64,000 nucleotides of DNA from Candidatus Zixiibacteriota bacterium. GTDB lineage: Bacteria; Zixibacteria; MSB-5A5; UBA10806. The position numbers and the translations under genes are program-made. The notes beneath the pieces are model-generated. The model worked only from the letters and a program-made list of their open reading frames with translations, was not told where the DNA came from and searched no databases. Positions 1 through 7,441 of this stretch are shown piece by piece. The DNA lies in contig CP070742.1 of the NCBI GenBank assembly GCA_020348065.1, positions 1,686,996 to 1,750,995 on the forward strand. The letters run 5' to 3'. The number at the start of each line of letters is the position of its first letter. Position 1 is the first letter of the stretch.

Positions 1-210
1 AGGGTGACCTATTCCAAATCTAAAATCGTCTTTATTGATAAGGATATTGCCGATGTCGAGTTGAGGATTCCCAATATAGATAAGGCCAGGTCTATCCTCG
101 GCTTTCAGCCCGGGGTGGATCTGGAAGAAGGTTTAAAATTAACTGCCGACTGGTATTATGACAAAATCAATTCCAATACCGCTTTCGAAACCATCCTTGC
201 TGGATGTTGA
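1..210 (+). CDS. NAD-dependent sugar epimerase/dehydratase, C-terminal end (partial)
   Basis: Only the last ~70 codons are present; the frame is open at the window edge, so the true start lies upstream. The tail reads [15 protein letters not shown], then [15 protein letters not shown]. That is the usual C-terminal pattern of extended short-chain NAD-dependent nucleotide-sugar epimerases/dehydratases (KAR-LG-P...LEEGL..T..WY). The Rossmann and YxxxK parts are outside the window, so the substrate cannot be told. It overlaps the following aminotransferase gene by 53 bp, which implies one transcript. The pairing with a sugar aminotransferase suggests synthesis of an amino- or deoxy-sugar nucleotide. 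Confidence 0.75.
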   Translation, partial: RVTYSKSKIVFIDKDIADVELRIPNIDKARSILGFQPGVDLEEGLKLTADWYYDKINSNTAFETILAGC

Positions 211-1309
211 TATCGAGTCAGCGGAAAAGAGTATGAAATCGGGCCGCCTGGTCTGCGGCCGAATGATTGAAACATTCGAGCGGCAGCTTGCGACATATGT
301 TAAAGTCAGGTATGCTGTTTGCGTATCATCCGGTACCGCCGCCCTGCATCTGGGTTTGCTCGCGCTGGGTATCGGTCCGGGCGATGATGTTATCGTGCCG
401 GCTTTCAGTTACCCTGCCAGCGCCAACGCCGTGGAGATCCTGGGCGCCAGGCCGGTTTTTATCGATTCCGAGCCGAATGGCTTTAATATCGATGTAAGCA
501 GAATTGAAAATAGTATCACCTCCCGTACAAGGGCCATTATGATAGTCCATAATTTCGGATGGCCGGTCGAGATAAACAAAATTCACGCCCTTTCCCGCAA
601 ATATGATATTCCTATAATCGAGGACGCGGCCTGCGCGCTGGGTTCCTCAATCGCGGGTGTCAGGTGCGGGAACCTGGGAAAGTTGGCGGTTTTCAGCTTT
701 CATCCCAGGAAAATCCTGACCACGGGCGAGGGGGGGGCGGTGGTTACCGGCGATCTGGAACTTGCCGAAAAAATAAAAAAGCTTCGTAATCACGGGCAGG
801 ATTTCTCCCATGGCGTCGATTTTGTAATGCCGGGATTCAACTATAGAATGACCGAATTTCAGGCCGCCATGGGAATTTCGCAGCTCAATCGTTATGACTT
901 GACCTTGCAGGAACGATTGAAATCCGCCGATTATTATAACAGAAATTTAAATGATCTGAAATTTCTTCGTCCGTGCCTGCCGGAAGCGAACCGAAGACTG
1001 AACTACCAAACCTATGTCGCATTTATGACCGGCGATTTTAGAGATGATATAATCGATCATTTGAAGAATTATGAAATCGAGGCCGGCATCGGGACCTATT
1101 CCATACCCCATACGACCTATTATTCGAATAAATATAATATCGATAAATTCCGTTTTTCCGGATCTTTGGGCGCGTTCAAAAATATCATAAGCCTGCCATT
1201 GTATAACGGTATCACTACGTATGAACAAAAACACGTTGTCGAAGCTTTGAAAAAGTATAAAGCCGATAAAAAGGGGTCTCGGATAAAGCAAACTGTGAAA
1301 TCATTATGA
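158..1309 (+). CDS. DegT/DnrJ/EryC1/StrS-family PLP sugar aminotransferase
   Basis: This is a 383-residue fold-type I aminotransferase, the expected length. [11 protein letters not shown] near residue 58 is the cofactor phosphate-binding loop. EDAACALG near 155 carries the Asp that contacts the PLP ring. [13 protein letters not shown] holds the probable Schiff-base lysine at residue 185. Family members transaminate keto-sugar nucleotides used for surface glycans and for flagellin sugars such as pseudaminic acid. The start at 158 lies inside the epimerase gene and has no clear Shine-Dalgarno, but the conserved IPLSKPSL segment begins at residue 6, so a later start is unlikely. The exact sugar is not determinable. 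The location upstream of a glycosyltransferase and flagellin makes flagellin glycosylation plausible. Confidence 0.88.
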   Translation: MTKSIPIPLSKPSLLDVDIESAEKSMKSGRLVCGRMIETFERQLATYVKVRYAVCVSSGTAALHLGLLALGIGPGDDVIVPAFSYPASANAVEILGARPVFIDSEPNGFNIDVSRIENSITSRTRAIMIVHNFGWPVEINKIHALSRKYDIPIIEDAACALGSSIAGVRCGNLGKLAVFSFHPRKILTTGEGGAVVTGDLELAEKIKKLRNHGQDFSHGVDFVMPGFNYRMTEFQAAMGISQLNRYDLTLQERLKSADYYNRNLNDLKFLRPCLPEANRRLNYQTYVAFMTGDFRDDIIDHLKNYEIEAGIGTYSIPHTTYYSNKYNIDKFRFSGSLGAFKNIISLPLYNGITTYEQKHVVEALKKYKADKKGSRIKQTVKSL

Positions 1310-1319
1310 AAGGGACATT

Positions 1320-1910
1320 ATGAACAACGCTACCCGGTCTACTGAAATCGGTAAGAACACGCAATCGGAATCATCGGGAAAATTGTCGAATCTGCAAAAA
1401 ATATTGAGGTTGGCCTTAAACAGTTTCAGCAAGGAAAAATACTCCATGGCGATCGATTATTGCAGGAATGCGGTTAGCGCGATTCACGATACCGATCACT
1501 CCGAGTTTGCGGCCGAAGCATTTTATATCTGGTGTCTGTCATGCTTTAAAATGAATAAATATGAGGAAGCAAGAAAGGTATGTTATGAAGCGCGCCTTAA
1601 GCTGGGCAATTACCTTGACCTGGTTTATTTTGAGATTTTGATAGCGGCCTTTATCGGAGAAACAGACAGGATTCCGAAATTTGCAAAACGCTACATAGAG
1701 ATTTACGAAGCCGCCGGAGGCAAATTCAATCCTTCTAAAGAGAAGACGCATGATAGAATCGGCGAAGTCATGTTGATGAGCGGGCAGGCTCTTGAACAGT
1801 TGCGAAAGAAATTAGAAGCACTGGATATCTATAACAAATATCTGTCCTTATTCCCCGAGGATGTTCCCATAAGAGAACGGGTCGAAGTCCTTTCAAATCA
1901 GGTAAATTGA
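1320..1910 (+). CDS. Small TPR-like protein related to the N-terminus of the next gene product
   Basis: This is a 196-residue helical protein without signal peptide or membrane segment. It contains paired-helix repeats such as AFYIWCLSCFKMNKYEEARKVCYEA and a final KLEALDIYNKYLSLFPED unit, which read as tetratricopeptide repeats. The stretch LGNYLDLVYFEILI resembles FGDYLDAYFLELNI in the N-terminal part of the following 935-residue protein, so the two probably share a repeat module. An AAAGGGAC ribosome site precedes the ATG. It lies 10 bp after the aminotransferase and 20 bp before the glycosyltransferase gene, in one apparent operon. No specific function is recognised; a scaffold or partner for the glycosyltransferase is inference. 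Confidence 0.7.
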   Translation: MNNATRSTEIGKNTQSESSGKLSNLQKILRLALNSFSKEKYSMAIDYCRNAVSAIHDTDHSEFAAEAFYIWCLSCFKMNKYEEARKVCYEARLKLGNYLDLVYFEILIAAFIGETDRIPKFAKRYIEIYEAAGGKFNPSKEKTHDRIGEVMLMSGQALEQLRKKLEALDIYNKYLSLFPEDVPIRERVEVLSNQVN

Positions 1911-1930
1911 TCATAAGGATAATATAGCAG

Positions 1931-4738
1931 ATGGGCAAAAAGAAAAAAACCGATAGAAGGAAAGCCTCCTTTAAGATAAAGGAGCTATCGCAGTTTGAGA
2001 GAAACACGGCGCCGACAGGCAAAACAGTTAACCCTTATAAAAATTATAATGATATTATAAAAAGAGCGGAGAAATCCGATAACAGGCGTGATCTGGCGGC
2101 TGGATATTTCGGCCTGGTGTTATCTTTGGCCGAAAGGGAAGAGTTTGAAGAGGCTCTTAATAATCTGAACAAAGCCCGCGATGTTTTCGGCGATTATCTT
2201 GATGCCTATTTTCTCGAGTTAAATATATATTATAAACAATCCGAATATGAAAAATCGCTGAAAGCGGGGGAAGAGTATTTGAAAATAAGGGAGGGTTGTA
2301 ACTCCTTGAAAGACGACTACTTGAGTCAGTCCTATAACAGCCGCGCCGACGTGCTGTGGGTACTTTCGGATTCCGCGCGCCGAACGCTCGATTTCAAAAA
2401 ATCGTCGCGGTATCAGCGAAAGGCCGTATCGCTTAATCCCGAGAATCATTTCCGGCGGATAATATTTGCCAGCAACCTCCAGAAAGATGGTTGCCTCGAT
2501 GATGCCATATCCGTAATTGATGAGGGGATTAAGCTGTTTCCCTATGAGGCCGGTTTGAAAAACGCTAAAGCGCTGATTTATGGAGATGCGGAGAAATTTG
2601 ATGGGGCGCTCACGATCCTGGATGAAATCATCGCGGAAAATCCGAAAGATGTAGATGCATTTGTGAATCGCGGCGTGGTTCTGGAGAAAATGGGTGATTA
2701 TATAGCCGCGGAAGCCTGTTTCAAAAAAGCCCTGAAAATCGATCCCCGGCATCAAATTGCCAATAGTAATTTAATAAAGCTGAGAGAAACTGTTGACGAT
2801 AAACCTCAAAAGATTTCCCTTTGTATGATAGTTAAAAATGAGGAAAAATTCCTGCCCGGTTGCCTCGAATCTGCCAGAGAGGCGGTCGATGAAATAATCG
2901 TTGTCGACACCGGGTCGACCGATCGCACCATGGATATCGCCGGGGAATATGGCGCGATTATATATGAACATCCCTGGCAGAACGATTTTTCCTATCACAG
3001 AAATCAATCCATAGACTACGCCACCGGAGACTGGATTTTGATTCTGGACGCCGACGAAGAACTCGATCCCACCGAACATCATATGATTCGAAGCGCGGTA
3101 AGACGCAAGGATATCGACGCGGTATCTTTTATCGTCTACAACAAAATTCAGGGCGGCCGCACCGGGTTTCTGAATTCCCACAGGCTTTTCAGAAATAAAA
3201 AGGAATACCGCTACTCGGGAATTGTGCATAATCAGCTGGTAATGGACGGAATAACTCTATCGACGCAATTAAAAGTATATCATCACGGTTACGGTCTTTC
3301 CGAGGAGCAGATGCGGGAAAAGGGCAAAAGAACCGAAAAACTGTTGAAAGAACAACTGAAGGAGAATCCGGATAACGCTTTCGCGCATTTTAACCTGGCG
3401 CAAATATATCGCGGGCTTGCCGAACCCGAGAAAAGCCTCCGGCATGCAAGAAGAGTCATAGAAATTTTAAGCCCGGATAATATTGATCGCAGGCATGTTT
3501 ATGTCATGGCGCTGGATCAGATCGGCTGCGCTTACGTCGGGCTCGACAATCACGAAAAAGCCAAGGAATATTTTTATAAGGCTCTTGAGATCAAAGAAGA
3601 TTATCTCGATCCGCTGTTCAACCTCGGCTATGTTTATTCCAAAGACGGAGAATACGACAAGGCCGACGAGCTGTTTCTGCGTTACCTAAAAGTGCGCGAT
3701 AATTTCTCCGAGCACCGCGAATGGATGGGCTTGATCCTGAACAATCTCAACAGCCATTTTGCGGTTTATTACGGGCTGGGACTCTCCCAATATTTCAGAA
3801 ATAATATCGATAAAGCCCTGGATTATTTCCATCAAGTAATCGAGGAAGTGGAAGATTTCGAATACACCCAGCATCTTATCGCGCGTTGCTACAGGCAGAA
3901 AAGACAGTACGATAAGGTGGTCTATCATTGTCGCAAGGCCGTAGAAAACAAACACGAGGATTCCGAAATATATATTTTACTGGGCGAAGCCTATCTGAAC
4001 CTCGGCGACCATAAAAAAGCGTCCGAAAGTTTTGAAAAAGCCCTGGAGTATGACGATTCCGGAAACGCCTCGCTTCTGGGATTAGCCGGGGCGGCGTCGC
4101 TTGAAGGCGACTTTGATAAGGCCTCCGTTGCGGTTGATAAAGCCTTGAAAAAATCCCCGAATTCTCCCCAGGCGCTGGCGGCCAAAGGGGACCTGAATTA
4201 TCACTCCCGAAATTTCTCTTCGGCCGCCGAGAATTATCGCAAACAATCCGCGGCTTCGCCAACAGATCCGGCGGCGCTGAACAATCTGGGAAACTGCTTT
4301 TTCAAACAACAGAATTACTCCTCCGCCGAACAGTATTACCGCAGGACACTGAAACTTTCTTCCGGCTTCGCGTTGGCCTATCGAAATCTCGCCGTCTGCC
4401 TCATGAAACAGAATAAATTCGACGAGTCCGCTACCTTTCTGGAAAAATACCTGGAAAATTCCCCCAATGATTCGGAAGCAAACGCCACATTGGGCGATAT
4501 TTATTATAACTCCAAAAATTACTGGAAGGCGATAGGACGATACGAAAAATATATTGCATCGTATCCCGGACAACATGATGCTATATTGCGGCTTGCGGAC
4601 TGCTACTTCAATCTGGGCAAAATCGATTCGGCGAAAATGGGGTATAAGGCGGTGTTGCGATCAAATCCCGATAATAAAATCGCCAAAAACCGTTTGGAAG
4701 AAATAACTCGATTTACGGAATCCATTGAATTGCAATAG
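1931..4738 (+). CDS. TPR-glycosyltransferase family 2 fusion protein, candidate flagellin glycosyltransferase
   Basis: This 935-residue cytoplasmic protein has three parts. TPR units cover about residues 35-285. A GT2 glycosyltransferase domain spans about 293-440. A long C-terminal TPR array runs from about 460 to the end. The GT2 part shows the fold opening ISLCMIVKNEEKFL, the nucleotide-binding EIIVVDTGSTDRT and the metal-binding ILDADEELD. The motif LFRNKKEYRYSGIVHNQL is typical of TPR-linked GT2 enzymes. TPR arrays in glycosyltransferases commonly hold a protein acceptor. The gene follows sugar-nucleotide genes and directly precedes flagellin, so protein O-glycosylation of flagellin is the leading guess. 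Glycosylation of another surface polymer is not excluded. Confidence 0.85.
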   Translation: MGKKKKTDRRKASFKIKELSQFERNTAPTGKTVNPYKNYNDIIKRAEKSDNRRDLAAGYFGLVLSLAEREEFEEALNNLNKARDVFGDYLDAYFLELNIYYKQSEYEKSLKAGEEYLKIREGCNSLKDDYLSQSYNSRADVLWVLSDSARRTLDFKKSSRYQRKAVSLNPENHFRRIIFASNLQKDGCLDDAISVIDEGIKLFPYEAGLKNAKALIYGDAEKFDGALTILDEIIAENPKDVDAFVNRGVVLEKMGDYIAAEACFKKALKIDPRHQIANSNLIKLRETVDDKPQKISLCMIVKNEEKFLPGCLESAREAVDEIIVVDTGSTDRTMDIAGEYGAIIYEHPWQNDFSYHRNQSIDYATGDWILILDADEELDPTEHHMIRSAVRRKDIDAVSFIVYNKIQGGRTGFLNSHRLFRNKKEYRYSGIVHNQLVMDGITLSTQLKVYHHGYGLSEEQMREKGKRTEKLLKEQLKENPDNAFAHFNLAQIYRGLAEPEKSLRHARRVIEILSPDNIDRRHVYVMALDQIGCAYVGLDNHEKAKEYFYKALEIKEDYLDPLFNLGYVYSKDGEYDKADELFLRYLKVRDNFSEHREWMGLILNNLNSHFAVYYGLGLSQYFRNNIDKALDYFHQVIEEVEDFEYTQHLIARCYRQKRQYDKVVYHCRKAVENKHEDSEIYILLGEAYLNLGDHKKASESFEKALEYDDSGNASLLGLAGAASLEGDFDKASVAVDKALKKSPNSPQALAAKGDLNYHSRNFSSAAENYRKQSAASPTDPAALNNLGNCFFKQQNYSSAEQYYRRTLKLSSGFALAYRNLAVCLMKQNKFDESATFLEKYLENSPNDSEANATLGDIYYNSKNYWKAIGRYEKYIASYPGQHDAILRLADCYFNLGKIDSAKMGYKAVLRSNPDNKIAKNRLEEITRFTESIELQ

Positions 4739-4769
4739 GTTAGTTGTTTCAAAAAAAACTTGCTTGGAT

Positions 4770-4797
4770 TAAAGCGTCCATATCTTCCTGTCGATTA
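4770..4797 (+). promoter_or_regulatory. Sigma-28-like promoter for flagellin
   Basis: TAAAGCGT at 4770-4777 and GTCGATTA at 4790-4797 each match six of eight positions of the flagellar sigma-28 consensus (TAAAGTTT / GCCGATAA). The gap is 12 bp against the usual 11. It sits 165 bp before the flagellin start, in the 223-bp gap after the glycosyltransferase gene. A clear ribosome site (AAGGAGG) lies just before the ATG. The presence of flgM in the same region supports a sigma-28 regulon. Confidence 0.55.
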
Positions 4798-4961
4798 TAG
4801 ATTTTAGAAGATCTAAATATCCATCAGACATATGCCATCTTCTTCAAGGGGGTGTGCGGATTACAGTTTAGCGAAACGATCAGAAAATGTTAGAAGCAAG
4901 ATAATTAACAATAAAATTGTTAACAGAAGGGACGTTATCATAATTTCAAGGAGGAAGTTAA

Positions 4962-7217
4962 ATGGCACTAAGAATTAACCACAACATCACGGCGTTGGAT
5001 GCCTGGCGTAATTTAACGATTACGACCAATAAGTTATCCTCGACGATGGAGAAGTTATCGTCAGGATTTCGGGTTAACAAGGCAGCCGATGATCCGGCCG
5101 GGTTGGTTATATCCGAGCAGTTCCGCGCTCAGATCGCCGGGTTGAATCGCGCCGTACAGAACTCGGAGGTCTCGATCAATATGATCCAGACCGCTGAGGG
5201 AGCCCTCAACGAGATTAACAACCTGCTTATCGGTATGAGGGAATTAGCCATTCACGCCGCTAATGAAGGTGTCAATGACGACAACCAGTTAGCTGCTGAC
5301 CAGGCTGAAATTACAAACGCGATTCGTACTATCGACAGAATCGCCGCCAACACACAGTATGGCACGAAGAAATTGCTTGATGGCTCCGCGGCCAACGTAG
5401 CGGCCATCACCACCGCCAATACCTCGGGGCTTACCATTTCCGAATCTAACATGAGCGATGGCGTTCATAGCGTGACGTCCGTCATGCTGACCGATTCGTC
5501 CGCAACCCTCGACGTTACCAGTCTTGGTTTAAACACACCGACAGGTCCCTATAATCTGGCCGGCGGGGTACACAACATCGATGTTATTCAGGCTTCATCG
5601 GGTGCGGTTAAGACTGGTGAGGCTATAACCGCTCTTGATGCCTGGGGAAACGGTATTTCTTTAACCGGTACCGCCGCTTCCGTGCGTGAGGCTTATACCA
5701 GGGCCGTCACCAACTTCAGCACTCTCGCGGACAACAACCAGTATACCATTACCTTCCAGCTCAATTTCCAGGAGGCCGGGAATAACGCTGTTGGTATGCA
5801 AACGCTAACCATCAGAACCGACGTGGTCGCGTCCGGCGATCTCGCTACCAATATCGCCTCGAGGCTGAACAATGCCATCAATGCCAACACCTTTCTCGCC
5901 GGTAAACTTCAGGCGACCGTTACGGCCGGCGCACCTGACTATATCCGTATCAGGACGACCCAGCAAGGAACCAATTACTCACTCGCGGTCGGCACCATTA
6001 CATCGTCTAACGCTACCGTCACTACCGGTCTCTCCGGGCTGCAGAATCAGAATGACCGCGGTCGTTCGAGCAACCTGCTTTCGCTTACCGCTCAGTACGC
6101 GTCAAGCTCGACTCTGGTCGACGCTTACGCCAAGACGGCGACCTTCGCTATCGGTAGCGGAACGTTTTCGACGCTCTCAGCGCTGGCCGCCACAATTAAT
6201 GGCAAGATGGCTTTGGCCGCCAACTTCGGCACCTTCAGCGACCTGGCTGTCGGCGAATCAAATAAAGTCTACGCGACGGTTGTTATTGAAGGCGGGCAGA
6301 GCAAATTGAGATTTTACACCATGGACGAAGGCTCGAAGTTCTCATTGAGACTGAATATGACGGGTACCGGCACTTCAACGGCTCTTTTCAACTCCATAGG
6401 AATGACAGTCGACCAGATTGCGAACAAGGGCCTTGACGCCATCATAAGATTTGACGGCTTCAACAACTCGATAAACGATGTTCGTTACTTCTACACCGCC
6501 GCCTTATATTCGACTGAAGATCAAACACTCTATACCAGCGACGATGCCAATACCCGCGGTTCAGTCACCATGACAGTGGCTCCGGCTCAGACTAACGGCG
6601 GAATAAACATCGGCAATATGCTGCTTACAGTCAAAGCGCGTACATATGCCGTCAGGCTTGATGGAGGTACCGAAGAGATCGTTACGGCGGGTAAAGAAAC
6701 AACCGTCTTCAACTCACAGAGGGATGGATGGGTCAAGATGCGCCTCTCGCTGAAATCCGACGGCGGCACCGAGCAGCTTTACGTTACCGACAGAAGCCTC
6801 GTCTTCCAGATCGGCGCCAATGTTGGACAGACCGCCAAGATCGCTATCGACAACCTTTCAGCAACTTATATAGGCCAGAATCTTGACAATAATATGTTCG
6901 CGAGCCTTGCCGAAATCGATGTTACTACGGCCCAGGGCGCTCAGGATTCCCAGAAGGTTATTGACGAGGCCATTAACCAGGTTACCAATATCAGAGGAAC
7001 CCTGGGATCCTTCCAGAAAAATACCCTGGAATCCAACCTGACCAACCTCAGAATCGCTGCCCAGAACCTGACAGCCTCCGAATCCAATATCCGTGATACC
7101 GATATGGCAAGAGAAATGTCAGAATTCGTCAAACACCAGATCCTGATGCAGGCCGGTATTGCCATGCTGGCGCAAGGCAACCAGGTCCCGCAGGTTGTGC
7201 TTTCACTATTCGGTTAA
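4962..7217 (+). CDS. fliC: Flagellin with very large central insertion
   Basis: This is a 751-residue filament subunit. The N-terminal D0/D1 region (residues 1 to ~145) starts MALRINHNITALDAWRNL and contains LSSGFRVNKAADDPAGL. The C-terminal D1/D0 region (about 650-751) contains the NIRDTDMAREMSEFVK motif and ends QVVLSLFG. Both are classical flagellin signatures. The ~500 residues between them are rich in Ser, Thr, Ala and Gly, and would form surface-exposed D2/D3-type domains. Flagellins are usually 270-500 residues, so this one is long. The Ser/Thr-rich exposed part would be a natural target for O-glycosylation by the upstream glycosyltransferase (inference). The gene is followed by a terminator, so it is probably monocistronic. 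Confidence 0.96.
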   Translation: MALRINHNITALDAWRNLTITTNKLSSTMEKLSSGFRVNKAADDPAGLVISEQFRAQIAGLNRAVQNSEVSINMIQTAEGALNEINNLLIGMRELAIHAANEGVNDDNQLAADQAEITNAIRTIDRIAANTQYGTKKLLDGSAANVAAITTANTSGLTISESNMSDGVHSVTSVMLTDSSATLDVTSLGLNTPTGPYNLAGGVHNIDVIQASSGAVKTGEAITALDAWGNGISLTGTAASVREAYTRAVTNFSTLADNNQYTITFQLNFQEAGNNAVGMQTLTIRTDVVASGDLATNIASRLNNAINANTFLAGKLQATVTAGAPDYIRIRTTQQGTNYSLAVGTITSSNATVTTGLSGLQNQNDRGRSSNLLSLTAQYASSSTLVDAYAKTATFAIGSGTFSTLSALAATINGKMALAANFGTFSDLAVGESNKVYATVVIEGGQSKLRFYTMDEGSKFSLRLNMTGTGTSTALFNSIGMTVDQIANKGLDAIIRFDGFNNSINDVRYFYTAALYSTEDQTLYTSDDANTRGSVTMTVAPAQTNGGINIGNMLLTVKARTYAVRLDGGTEEIVTAGKETTVFNSQRDGWVKMRLSLKSDGGTEQLYVTDRSLVFQIGANVGQTAKIAIDNLSATYIGQNLDNNMFASLAEIDVTTAQGAQDSQKVIDEAINQVTNIRGTLGSFQKNTLESNLTNLRIAAQNLTASESNIRDTDMAREMSEFVKHQILMQAGIAMLAQGNQVPQVVLSLFG

Positions 7218-7237
7218 TAGATATTCCGAAGGATAGA

Positions 7238-7269
7238 GGGGATGGGATTCACCCGTCCCCCTTTTTTTT
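7238..7269 (+). terminator. Rho-independent terminator after flagellin
   Basis: GGGGATGGG at 7238-7246 pairs with CCCGTCCCC at 7252-7260 (nine pairs, one G-U) across a five-base ATTCA loop. Eight T residues follow at 7262-7269. It begins 21 bp after the flagellin stop and isolates this gene from fliD. Confidence 0.92.
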
Positions 7270-7326
7270 GCCTTCTTTGCAGATATTATTTGTGGTCTCA
7301 TTAAGGGTAAATATATTCTAATATAC

Positions 7327-7353
7327 TAATAACAACCCCGATACTTCCGATAA
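7327..7353 (+). promoter_or_regulatory. Sigma-28-like promoter for fliD
   Basis: TCCGATAA at 7346-7353 matches seven of eight bases of the sigma-28 minus-10 element. TAAT at 7327-7330 sits at exactly 15 bp spacing as a weak minus-35 (consensus TAAA). It lies after the flagellin terminator and about 90 bp before fliD, where a promoter for fliD-fliS-flgN-flgM is needed. Confidence 0.5.
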
Positions 7354-7441
7354 TAATAATGAAATAACGCGGTGCCCATTTTATCTTTCCACAAACGGGC
7401 GCTGTCTATGGTGGCTGTCCCCTTACTCAGGAGGCGTTGAA

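Noticed and set aside
4739..4961. Sigma-54 promoter before flagellin
   Set aside because: No TGGCAC-N5-TTGCA-like pair is present; a sigma-28-like site explains the gap better.
5872..6309. A 145-residue frame on the plus strand inside the flagellin gene
   Set aside because: It lies in the +1 frame of an unmistakable flagellin, has no ribosome site and is rich in Pro/Arg/Leu as expected from an out-of-frame GC-rich reading.
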